Counted from the stretch's first letter, positions 1 to 6,122 are shown. The stretch is 6,273 nucleotides of DNA from Collinsella sp. (GCA_019419625.1 DXZO01000016.1:1-6273), one strand, 5' to 3'. A program made the numbers and translations. The notes: generated by a model not told the origin, from the letters alone.

Positions 1-72
1 CACTTAATGTGCTTTCCGTCTTGCGCAGGACTGTAGAGCAGCAAACTTAACCGCCCCGCCCGGCAGGCGAGC

Positions 73-94
73 GGACAGCGAACGACATCTGTCC
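73..94. repeat. Short inverted repeat upstream of ptsH
   Basis: GGACAG (73-78) and CTGTCC (89-94) form a perfect 6-bp inverted repeat with a 10-base spacer, about 45 bases upstream of the AT-rich promoter-like element of ptsH. It could be an operator half-site pair or a weak hairpin at the end of an upstream transcript, but it has no T tail and is not a good terminator. The rest of 1-211 shows no gene I can support. It is given as a visible structure without an assigned regulator. Confidence 0.3.
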
Positions 95-126
95 AACAAT
101 TCGTGCGAAACACAATGAAAAACCGT

Positions 127-146
127 TTGATGTGAGTTAATATAAA
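127..146 (+). promoter_or_regulatory. Possible ptsH promoter region
   Basis: This is the only AT-rich patch upstream of ptsH. It contains TAATAT (138-143), overlapping TATAAA (141-146), either of which could act as a -10 element. TTGATG (127-132) resembles a -35 box but lies too close to these candidates for a normal 16-18 base spacer, so the pairing is unresolved. Use of this site would give a leader of about 60 bases, which can fold weakly at 164-187 (6-bp stem around CATGCATG). A promoter is expected somewhere here because ptsH heads the cluster; the exact site is a guess. Confidence 0.3.
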
Positions 147-211
147 CAACGTCGTGAATCTGACTCCTGCCACATGCATGACAGGGGTTAAACACAAAAA
201 AGGAGTCAACT

Positions 212-475
212 ATGGTTTCTGAGAAGGCTACCCTCGTTAATCCTCAGGGTCTGCACATGCGTCCGGCTGGTCTGTTCGCCTCCACCATGGGCAAGTACGC
301 CTGTGACGTGACGGTCGTCACCCCCGAGAAGGAGGTCAACGGCAAGTCCCCGATGGCCCTCATGGCTGCTGGTATCCCCTGCGGCACCGAGGTCGAGGTC
401 AAGTGCGACGGCGCCGACGAGGCCGAGGCTCTGGCTGCTGCCATCGAGCTCATCAAGAGCGGTCTTGGCGAGTAG
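212..475 (+). CDS. ptsH: HPr, phosphocarrier protein of the PTS
   Basis: Cytoplasmic phosphocarrier that takes phosphate from Enzyme I and passes it to sugar-specific EIIA domains. The 87-residue protein is the normal length for HPr. The active-site signature GLHMRPA is intact, with phosphorylatable His15 and the supporting Arg17. The second conserved segment, NGKSPMALMAAGI, carries Ser46, the residue phosphorylated by HPr kinase in Firmicutes; whether this organism has that kinase cannot be seen here. The C-terminal half has the usual acidic, alanine-rich helix (DEAEALAAAIELI). The start is the ATG preceded by AAAAAGGAG (196-205... AGGAG at 201-205) with a 6-base spacer. ptsI follows on the same strand after 127 bases that contain a hairpin with a T tail, so the two genes are probably co-transcribed with HPr made in excess. 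Codon use is strongly biased, as expected for an abundant protein. Confidence 0.98.
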   Translation: MVSEKATLVNPQGLHMRPAGLFASTMGKYACDVTVVTPEKEVNGKSPMALMAAGIPCGTEVEVKCDGADEAEALAAAIELIKSGLGE

Positions 476-520
476 AACTCAAACGGGTCGCATGTTGAAC
501 AACTAAGTTCATATTTGGGG

Positions 521-556
521 GCGCAGTGACCTGTCTTAAGGTAGCTGCGCTCTTTT
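521..556 (+). terminator. Intrinsic terminator/attenuator between ptsH and ptsI
   Basis: A 12-position stem pairs 521-532 with 539-550: GCGCAG with CTGCGC, then one G-T pair, one G-A mismatch and ACCT with AGGT, around a 6-base loop. TCTTTT follows directly (551-556). The T tail is short and interrupted, so termination is probably partial. It sits 45 bases after the HPr stop and before the ptsI ribosome-binding site, where leaky termination would yield more HPr than Enzyme I message. The alternative is full termination with a separate ptsI promoter; no clear one is seen in 557-592. Confidence 0.7.
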
Positions 557-602
557 GTCATGGATATGGCAAAACGCTTTATCACATGACACGGAGAGAG
601 GA

Positions 603-2312
603 ATGGGAATGTATCAGGGAGTCAACGCTTCCGAGGGCATCGGTATCGGCACCGTCATGGTCGCCGTCGATCCCGACTTGACGTTTGAGCCGCACGAGGT
701 TGCTGATTCGGCAGCAGAGAAGGAGCGCTATCAGACCGCTCTTTCGGTCTTCTGCGAGAAGACCCAGGCTCAGGCCGATCACATGAAGGAGACGGTGGGC
801 GAGGCCGAGGCTGAGATCATGAGCGGACACATTGTCCTGGCTCAGGATCCGGGCATGACCGACGCCATCAACGCCGCCATTGACGGCGGCACCTGCGCCG
901 AGCAGGCGCTCATGGACACCTCGACCATGTTCGAGAACATGTTCCTGTCCATGGACGATGAGATGTTCCGTCTGCGCGCGGCCGACATCGCCGACATCCG
1001 CACCGGTATTCTGGCCGAGCTGCTGGGCAAGGAGGTCGTCGACCTCTCCGTCCTGCCCGAGAACACCGTCGTTGTCGTGCACGACCTCACGCCGTCCATG
1101 ACCGCCACGATCGATAAGGCGCACGTTGCCGGTATCGTCACCGAGACTGGTGGCCGCACGTCGCACTCCGCAATCATTGCGCGCGCCCTCGAGATCCCTG
1201 CTGTCCTTTCGGTTTCCAACAGCTGCACCGCACTGCGCAACGGCATGACCGTTGTCGTCGACGGTGGCAAGGGTATCGTCGAGGCCGATCCCGATGAGGA
1301 GACGCTCGCCGCTTACACTGCCAAGGCCGAGGCTTTCGCTGCCGAGAAGGCGGCTCTCGAGGCCTTCCGCGGCAAGCCGTCCGTGACTGCCGACGGCATC
1401 AAGAAGATCATTGCCTGCAACATCGGCAACCCCGATGACGTGCCCAACGCGCTCGATCACGACGCCGAGGCTATCGGCCTGTTCCGTTCCGAGTTCCTGT
1501 TCATGGACTCTGCTGAGCTTCCTTCCGAGGAGGAGCAGTTCAACGCCTACCGTAAGGTCGCCAGCGCGCTCAAGGGCGCTCCGGTCATCATCCGCACGCT
1601 CGATGTGGGTGGCGACAAGGAGATTCCGTACCTGCACATGGTCAAGGAAGAGAACCCCTTCATGGGCTTCCGCGCCGTGCGTTACTGCCTGGCCAACCCC
1701 GACCAGTACAAGGTCCAGCTCCGCGCCCTGCTGCGCGCCAGCGCCTTCGGTGACGTCAAGATTATGATCCCGCTCGTCACCTGCGTCGAGGAAGTCTTGG
1801 CTGTCAAGGAGCTCGTCGAGCAGTGCAAGACCGAGCTGACCGAAGAGGGTCGCAAGTTCAACGAGAACATCGAGGTCGGCATCATGGTCGAGACGCCTGC
1901 AGCCTCGCTGCTCGCTGACCGCCTGGCCGAGGTCGCCGACTTCTTCTCCATCGGCACCAACGACCTGATCGGCTACACCATGTGCGCCGACCGTGGCAAC
2001 GACACCATCTCCAACCTGTACCAGGTTTACTATCCCGCCGTGCTCCGCTCGCTCAAGAACATCATCGAGAGCGGCGTGAAGGCCGGCATCATGGTCGGTA
2101 TGTGCGGCGAGGCCGCTGCCGATCCGTTGCTCGAGCCGCTGCTGATCAGCTGGGGCCTGGAGGAGTTCTCGATGAGCGCTCCGTCCATCCTGCGCGCCCG
2201 CAAGACCATCAGCCAGTGGACCAAGGCCGAGTGCGACGAGCTCGCCGAGAAGGCGCTCGCCTGCAACACCGCTGCCGAGGTCAAGGCACTGCTCGAGTCC
2301 GCAGCTCGCTAA
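603..2312 (+). CDS. ptsI: Enzyme I, PEP-protein phosphotransferase
   Basis: Enzyme I starts the PTS cascade by autophosphorylation from PEP and transfer of the phosphate to HPr. The 569-residue protein has the family's usual length and domain order: N-terminal HPr-binding region with ASEGIGIG near the start, phosphohistidine domain with GGRTSHSAIIAR (His188 active site), and a C-terminal PEP-binding barrel. The barrel shows GLFRSEFLFM (Arg295), RTLDVGGDKE (Arg331), EENPFMGFRA, GIMVETPAA, FFSIGTNDL and GMCGEAA with the catalytic Cys501. One oddity is Gly457 in NDLIGYT, where well-known homologues have Gln. I chose ATG 603 because GGAG (593-596) lies 6 bases upstream; ATG 609, two codons later, is also possible with AGG at 599-601. 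A TTG further upstream at 555 keeps the frame open but lies inside the terminator tail and lacks a ribosome-binding site. The gene lies between ptsH and a sugar-phosphate kinase gene, all on the same strand. Confidence 0.97.
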   Translation: MGMYQGVNASEGIGIGTVMVAVDPDLTFEPHEVADSAAEKERYQTALSVFCEKTQAQADHMKETVGEAEAEIMSGHIVLAQDPGMTDAINAAIDGGTCAEQALMDTSTMFENMFLSMDDEMFRLRAADIADIRTGILAELLGKEVVDLSVLPENTVVVVHDLTPSMTATIDKAHVAGIVTETGGRTSHSAIIARALEIPAVLSVSNSCTALRNGMTVVVDGGKGIVEADPDEETLAAYTAKAEAFAAEKAALEAFRGKPSVTADGIKKIIACNIGNPDDVPNALDHDAEAIGLFRSEFLFMDSAELPSEEEQFNAYRKVASALKGAPVIIRTLDVGGDKEIPYLHMVKEENPFMGFRAVRYCLANPDQYKVQLRALLRASAFGDVKIMIPLVTCVEEVLAVKELVEQCKTELTEEGRKFNENIEVGIMVETPAASLLADRLAEVADFFSIGTNDLIGYTMCADRGNDTISNLYQVYYPAVLRSLKNIIESGVKAGIMVGMCGEAAADPLLEPLLISWGLEEFSMSAPSILRARKTISQWTKAECDELAEKALACNTAAEVKALLESAAR

Positions 2313-2329
2313 TTTGGTATCAGAGGTAA

Positions 2330-2359
2330 CCGCGTGGTTGGAATGGGCCGGCCACGCGG
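2330..2359 (+). promoter_or_regulatory. GC-rich hairpin in the ptsI-kinase gap
   Basis: Positions 2330-2341 can pair with 2348-2359 (CCGCGTGG with CCACGCGG, continued by two G-T and two G-C pairs) around a 6-base loop. The 3' arm also overlaps the palindrome GGCCGGCC (2346-2353). No T run follows, so this is not a standard intrinsic terminator. It ends 13 bases before the AGGGGG ribosome-binding site of the downstream kinase. Likely roles are a message-stabilising or processing hairpin in a ptsI-kinase transcript, or a structure influencing initiation; none is shown by the sequence alone. Confidence 0.45.
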
Positions 2360-2386
2360 CCCTCACATATACAGGGGGTACTGTAA

Positions 2387-3319
2387 ATGTTCTACACGCT
2401 AACCGCTAACCCGGCTGTCGACATGACGGTTTCGAGCTCTCCGCTCGAGCCCGACGAGAACGTCCGCACCGGCTCGGCCAGCTACACGGCTAACGGCAAG
2501 GGCCTCGACGTGTCCTTCGCCTTTAAGAAGATGGGCGTCGACACCGTCGCGCTCGGTTTCTTCGCCGGCTTCACGGGCAAGTTCATCGTCGAGGAGGTCA
2601 TGAACCTGGGTTGCCTCTGCCGCCCGGTCTGGACCGACGGTATCACGCGCATCAACACCTACGTCAACGATGGCCAGCACGAGTACGGCATCCTGAACCC
2701 CGGTGCTCCGATCACGCCGCAGCATCAGGAGGAGCTCTACAACATCCTGGACACCGCGGGCGACCTTGAGTGCCTGATCGTCTCCGGCTCCGTGCCTCCT
2801 AAAGCTACGCCCGACTTCCTGGCTCAGGTCATGGAGCACGCTCAGGCCCGTGGCGCCGACGTCGTCCTGGACCTGTCCTCCGACAAGCTCAAGGAGCTCG
2901 CTCACAAGAAGCCGCTGCTCATTAAGCCGAACCATCACGAGATGAAGGCTATCTTCGGCGTGCCGGTCGACACCGACGACGAGGTCCGCGTTGCCATGAA
3001 GCTGGCTCACGAGGCCGGCGTCCAGAACGTGCTGCTCACCCGTGGTAGCCGCGGTGACGCTTACTTCTCCAACGGCGAGGACATCTGGTATGCCAAGCGT
3101 GAGTTCAACATCAAGCTTGTCTCTTCCGTCTGCGCCGGCGACTGCACCCTCGCTGCGTTCCTGCACAAGTGGTACAGGGATCGCGACAACGTCGAGGAGG
3201 CCATGAAGCTCGCTATGGCCACCGGCGCCAACGTTGCTGAGTCCGTCGGCATCGGCGACTTTGGTCACGTCGACGAGTACAGCAAGCGCGTTGCCGTTCG
3301 CAAGCTCGATCGCAAGTAA
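2387..3319 (+). CDS. PfkB-family hexose-phosphate kinase, FruK/LacC type (copy 1)
   Basis: Probably a cytoplasmic ATP-dependent kinase turning fructose-1-phosphate (or a related ketohexose phosphate such as tagatose-6-phosphate) into the bisphosphate. The 310 residues match the length of the 1-phosphofructokinase subfamily. Recognisable elements in order are the N-terminal TANPAVD (7-12 region), NGKGLDVSFAF (36-46), GFFAGFTG, DGITRIN, the SGSVPP segment, LLIKPNHHE, and CAGD with catalytic Asp252 near the C-terminus. Differences from typical relatives are NGKG instead of GGKG or AGKG, CAGD instead of GAGD, Asp41 where Asn is usual, and one extra residue in the GSRGDAYF nucleotide-binding turn. 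The ATG has AGGGGG (2373-2378) 8 bases upstream. It follows ptsI by 74 bases with no terminator between them, and a strong terminator comes after, so it is probably the last gene of the pts transcript. The exact substrate is inferred, because no EII permease is present. Confidence 0.9.
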   Translation: MFYTLTANPAVDMTVSSSPLEPDENVRTGSASYTANGKGLDVSFAFKKMGVDTVALGFFAGFTGKFIVEEVMNLGCLCRPVWTDGITRINTYVNDGQHEYGILNPGAPITPQHQEELYNILDTAGDLECLIVSGSVPPKATPDFLAQVMEHAQARGADVVLDLSSDKLKELAHKKPLLIKPNHHEMKAIFGVPVDTDDEVRVAMKLAHEAGVQNVLLTRGSRGDAYFSNGEDIWYAKREFNIKLVSSVCAGDCTLAAFLHKWYRDRDNVEEAMKLAMATGANVAESVGIGDFGHVDEYSKRVAVRKLDRK

Positions 3320-3346
3320 GCGAAACACGACAAACTCGTGCGCATA

Positions 3347-3380
3347 CGGCGTCCCGGTTTCGACCGGGGCGCCGTTTTTT
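3347..3380 (+). terminator. Strong intrinsic terminator after kinase copy 1
   Basis: A 12-bp stem pairs 3347-3358 with 3363-3374 (CGGCGTCCCGGT with ACCGGGGCGCCG, one T-G pair) closed by a TTCG tetraloop, followed by six T residues (3375-3380). It starts 28 bases after the kinase stop codon and should end the pts-kinase transcript. This implies that the second kinase needs its own promoter. Confidence 0.95.
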
Positions 3381-3436
3381 GTCCCACTCGAACCTCGGAG
3401 CCGCGCTTCACGCGTTCCACACCGTTCACCGAGTTG

Positions 3437-3468
3437 TTGTAGCCTTTTGCCGAAGCGTGGAATATACT
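3437..3468 (+). promoter_or_regulatory. Probable promoter of kinase copy 2
   Basis: TATACT (3463-3468) is a good -10 element, placed 34 bases before the start codon and downstream of the strong terminator at 3347-3380, so a start of transcription is expected here. The -35 element is unclear: TTGTAG (3437-3442) gives a 20-base spacer, longer than normal. Transcription would begin near 3475, leaving a leader of under 30 bases. The upstream stretch 3381-3435 holds only very short inverted repeats (CGCG at 3402 and 3411) and no gene. Confidence 0.45.
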
Positions 3469-3502
3469 TTCATTAACACGTTGCTTCGTGAAAGGAACAT
3501 TC

Positions 3503-4435
3503 ATGATTTACACGCTTACTGCAAATCCCGCTATTGACTACAACATCTCCTGCGATGGCTTGTCCGCCAACACCGTTACCCGCACCCGTAACGCTGTCTA
3601 CACCCCCAACGGCAAGGGTCTCAACGTTTCGTTTACGCTCGACCACTACGGCGTCGACACCACGATCCTGGGCTTCTTCGCCGGCTTCTCGGGTGAGTAT
3701 ATCGTTAAGGGCGCCGAGGCCCTGGGCGTGCCCGTCAAGCCCGTGTGGACTGACGGCATCACGCGTGTTAACGTGTTCCTCAACGCCGGTCCCGACACCG
3801 AGTACAACATGGTCAACGCCGGTGCCGCCATCAACGAAGCCAACGAGCAGGAGATGTTTGAGCTTATCGATTCGCTCGATGACATGACCTGCCTGGTTAT
3901 CAGCGGCTCGCTGCCCCCCAACACCTCCGAGAGCTTCCTGGCAGAGGTCCTGCGTCGCGTGAAGGCGAAGGGCGCCGAGTTCGTGCTCGATATCTCGAGC
4001 CATCAGCTGGCCGACCTCATTGCTATGGAGCCGTTGCTCATTAAGCCTAACGACGACGAGCTGCTCGACATCTTTGGCATTAAGGTGAGCGGTGGCGACG
4101 ACGAGTCCGTCAAGGGCGCCATGGCCGAGCTGCACGCCAAGGGCGCTAAGAATGTACTGCTGACGCTCGGCGGCGACGGCGCGTACTTCTCCAACGGCGA
4201 GCACATCTGGTTTGCCAACCGCACCTTCGACGTCAAGCTGCTGTCGACCGTCTGCGCGGGCGACTCCTCGCTGGCCGCCTTCCTGTCCGTGTGGCACGAC
4301 GCCCCCGAGCGCGTCGAGGATGCCCTGCGCCTCTCGATGGCCACCGGCGCCAACGTGGTCGAGTGCCCGGGTCTGGGCGATTTTGCCAAGGTCGATGAGT
4401 ATCAGAAGGGTATTGCAATCCGTCAGGTTTGCTAG
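3503..4435 (+). CDS. PfkB-family hexose-phosphate kinase, FruK/LacC type (copy 2)
   Basis: Paralogue of the preceding kinase with the same 310-residue length and clear similarity from end to end (by eye about half the residues). The expected role is ATP-dependent phosphorylation of fructose-1-phosphate or another ketohexose phosphate. Motifs in order are TANPAID, NGKGLNVSF (36-44, with the usual Asn41), GFFAGFSG, DGITRVN, SGSLPP, LLIKPNDDE, LTLGGDGAYF and CAGD with catalytic Asp254. It shares NGKG and CAGD with copy 1 but keeps the standard Asn and a normal glycine turn, so it looks the more conventional enzyme. I chose ATG 3503 because GAAAGGAA (3490-3497) precedes it and the protein then begins MIYTLTANPAID, aligning exactly with copy 1. 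A GTG at 3488, five codons earlier, has no better support. Terminators on both sides and a -10-like box upstream make it a single-gene unit, separately controlled from copy 1. Confidence 0.9.
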   Translation: MIYTLTANPAIDYNISCDGLSANTVTRTRNAVYTPNGKGLNVSFTLDHYGVDTTILGFFAGFSGEYIVKGAEALGVPVKPVWTDGITRVNVFLNAGPDTEYNMVNAGAAINEANEQEMFELIDSLDDMTCLVISGSLPPNTSESFLAEVLRRVKAKGAEFVLDISSHQLADLIAMEPLLIKPNDDELLDIFGIKVSGGDDESVKGAMAELHAKGAKNVLLTLGGDGAYFSNGEHIWFANRTFDVKLLSTVCAGDSSLAAFLSVWHDAPERVEDALRLSMATGANVVECPGLGDFAKVDEYQKGIAIRQVC

Positions 4436-4468
4436 TTCCGGCACCTTGCCTGAATAGTTCAATTATTT

Positions 4469-4502
4469 CGCATCCGTCTTAGACCAGGACGGATGCGTTT
4501 TT
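4469..4502 (+). terminator. Intrinsic terminator after kinase copy 2
   Basis: A perfect 10-bp stem, CGCATCCGTC (4469-4478) with GACGGATGCG (4488-4497), encloses a 9-base loop and is followed by TTTTT (4498-4502) and then GTTT. It lies 33 bases after the stop codon and separates the kinase from cca. Confidence 0.93.
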
Positions 4503-4539
4503 GTTTATCGGACTTGCGTGTGCAGTGGAGGCTGTTTCT

Positions 4540-4548
4540 TGCTAGACT
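4540..4548 (+). promoter_or_regulatory. Probable extended -10 promoter of cca
   Basis: TG-C-TAGACT (4540-4548) matches an extended -10 element. The nearest -35-like hexamer, TTGCGT (4514-4519), is 23 bases away, too far to count, which fits an extended -10 type. Transcription would start near 4555, giving a leader of about 45 bases. The terminator just upstream (4469-4502) makes a separate promoter necessary. Confidence 0.4.
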
Positions 4549-4599
4549 TCTTGCAGACGCAATCGATAGCCAATTTGATAGTCGCAGGAGGCCATAGGC

Positions 4600-5994
4600 A
4601 TGTGCAATGTTTCGCTCAACGGTACGCAGCCGACCGATGCCTCTATCCGTGTCCTGCGTGCGCTTGAGGCAGCAGGTCTTGAGGCTTGGTACGTGGGCGG
4701 TTGGGTACGTGATGCCCTGATGGGACGCCCCAGCCACGATGTTGACATGTGCTGCAGCGGCCTGTGGCAGGAGTCCAAAGAGGCGCTCGAAGCGGCTGAT
4801 ATTGCCGTGGTTGAGTCGGGCATAAAATTTGGCGGCATCACGGCTATTTGCGATGATGAGCGCATTGAGGTCACCACCTACCGCCTAGACGGCTTTTACA
4901 CCGACGGCCGCCATCCCCAGAGTGTGGAGCGTGCGGCGTCGCTTGAGGACGATCTGGCGCGTCGTGACTTTACCGTTAACGCTATGGCCTGGCATCCCGA
5001 GCGTGGTCTTGTCGACCGCTACGATGGTCAGGGCGACCTAGACCGTAAGCTCATCCGCGCCGTTGGAGATCCCAAGCGTCGTTTTAACGAGGATGCCCTG
5101 CGCATGTTGCGCGCGGTGCGTTTTGCCTGCCGTCTGGATTTTATGATCGAGTCTAAGACTAAACAGGCGCTTGCCGAGTGCGCGCCGCTGCTCGATGCTG
5201 TGGCGCGCGAGCGCGTGGGCATTGAGCTCGAGGGTATCCTTTCGACCGGCCACGGGGGAGACGCCATGCTGCGCTACCCCGAGCTCATCTGCGCCGCCGT
5301 GCCCGAGTTGGCAGCGGGTCGCGGGTTTGATCAGCGCAGCGTCTATCATGCGTTTAACGTTTACGAGCATATCGCCCGTGTGCTGACGGTGGCGGGGGAG
5401 TTGGCGCTGTGCGACGGCTTTACACCCTCAATGAGCCTAATGTGGGCGGCGTTTTTGCACGACGTTTCCAAGCCCGATTGCTTTACGGTCGACCATGCGG
5501 GCAGCGGCCACTTTTACGGTCACCCCGAGCTCGGGGCCAAGAAGGCGCGCGCCGTCATGGATCGCTTGGCGCTTTCGCACGACTTGGTCCGCGACGTGTG
5601 CCTGCTCATTAAGTACCACGACAAGCCGCTGCGCCCCGAGCGCTCCTGCTTGCTCAATATGATGCGCTTGCTTTCGGGCGAGGGCGTCGATACGCCGCGC
5701 CTGATGGACGAGCTTATGGACCTTAAGCGTGCCGACACGCTGGGCAAGGCGCCGTCGTGCTTCTATTACGTCGAGACGATCGAAGAGATGCGCTCACTCG
5801 CCCATGATTTGTTGGAGGCGGGGGAGCCCTATTCGCTCAAGATGCTTGCTATCAACGGCGGCGACTTGATTCGTGCCGGTGTGAAGCCGGGGCCCGAGCT
5901 GGGACAGCTTCTCAACGCCGCCCTCGACGCCGTGATCGAGGACAACATCCCCAACAACCGCGAAGCCCTCCTGGCTCATCTCAACTTGAACTAG
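4600..5994 (+). CDS. cca: CCA tRNA nucleotidyltransferase, class II with HD domain
   Basis: Adds or repairs the 3' CCA end of tRNAs from CTP and ATP without a nucleic-acid template. The 464 residues show the class II polymerase head first: YVGGWVRDALMGRPSHDVD with the metal-binding Asp47 and Asp49, then RRDFTVNAMAW (121-131), and RFNEDALRMLRAVRF (161-175), whose Glu164-Asp165 and Arg168 form the EDxxR nucleotide-selecting motif. After a helical middle region comes an HD domain: HDVSKP (His287, Asp288), GHFYGH (303-308) and KYHD (338-341). The C-terminal LAINGGDLIRAGVKPGPELG is typical of bacterial CCA enzymes carrying an HD domain. AGGAGG (4586-4591) with an 8-base spacer fixes the start. Codon choice is less biased than in the pts and kinase genes (for example CTA and many T-ending codons), fitting modest expression. 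It is transcribed alone, with tRNA-Glu genes following. Poly(A) polymerase is the alternative in this superfamily, but the HD domain and tail favour Cca. Confidence 0.95.
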   Translation: MCNVSLNGTQPTDASIRVLRALEAAGLEAWYVGGWVRDALMGRPSHDVDMCCSGLWQESKEALEAADIAVVESGIKFGGITAICDDERIEVTTYRLDGFYTDGRHPQSVERAASLEDDLARRDFTVNAMAWHPERGLVDRYDGQGDLDRKLIRAVGDPKRRFNEDALRMLRAVRFACRLDFMIESKTKQALAECAPLLDAVARERVGIELEGILSTGHGGDAMLRYPELICAAVPELAAGRGFDQRSVYHAFNVYEHIARVLTVAGELALCDGFTPSMSLMWAAFLHDVSKPDCFTVDHAGSGHFYGHPELGAKKARAVMDRLALSHDLVRDVCLLIKYHDKPLRPERSCLLNMMRLLSGEGVDTPRLMDELMDLKRADTLGKAPSCFYYVETIEEMRSLAHDLLEAGEPYSLKMLAINGGDLIRAGVKPGPELGQLLNAALDAVIEDNIPNNREALLAHLNLN

Positions 5995-6024
5995 CTAAGC
6001 AGTTGACCTGCGCGTTCCATAACC

Positions 6025-6048
6025 TGCCGACAATTTTTTCGGCAATTT
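6025..6048 (+). terminator. Weak possible terminator after cca
   Basis: TGCCGA (6025-6030) pairs with TCGGCA (6039-6044) around an 8-base loop; ATTT follows. Six T residues lie in the loop rather than after the stem, and the tail is poor, so termination is uncertain. The position, 30 bases after the cca stop and before the tRNA promoter, is right for a terminator. Confidence 0.35.
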
Positions 6049-6059
6049 GGAATTTCTTC

Positions 6060-6088
6060 TTGCGCTGATGTTTTTTGTCCCGTAATAT
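6060..6088 (+). promoter_or_regulatory. Promoter of the tRNA-Glu genes
   Basis: TTGCGC (6060-6065) and TAATAT (6083-6088) are separated by exactly 17 bases, the best sigma-70-type promoter in the window. Transcription would start near 6095, about 28 bases before the mature tRNA 5' end. A strong promoter is expected for tRNA genes. Overlapping TATATAT sequence leaves the -10 register uncertain by a base or two. Confidence 0.6.
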
Positions 6089-6122
6089 ATATCCTCGCAG
6101 CACGGCAGTGCAGATGTCATGT

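Noticed and set aside
57..69. CGCC/GGCG mini-hairpin as terminator of an upstream gene
   Set aside because: Only 4 bp with no T tail; too weak to support.
116..131. Catabolite-responsive (cre-like) element, TGAAAAACCGTTTGAT
   Set aside because: Resembles the CcpA site only if an extra base is allowed, and no evidence for CcpA exists in the window.
4..195. 63-codon minus-strand open frame upstream of ptsH
   Set aside because: It overlaps the ptsH promoter region, shows no recognisable family features and no convincing ribosome-binding site; open by chance in a GC-rich stretch.
555..602. Upstream TTG start giving Enzyme I 16 extra residues
   Set aside because: The TTG lies in the T tail of the hairpin-terminator and has no ribosome-binding site; the family normally starts near MYQGVNASEG.
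582..2366. 594-codon minus-strand open frame over ptsI
   Set aside because: Codon-aligned with ptsI and low in complexity (rich in Gly, Leu, Asp and Val); explained by the absence of TTA, CTA and TCA codons in the sense gene.
3488..3502. GTG start five codons upstream for kinase copy 2
   Set aside because: The purine-rich GAAAGGAA fits ATG 3503 instead, which also gives a start aligned with copy 1.
2399..4462. Two long minus-strand open frames over the kinase genes (309 and 329 codons)
   Set aside because: Same cause as over ptsI. Their similarity to each other follows from the similarity of the sense paralogues, not from coding function.
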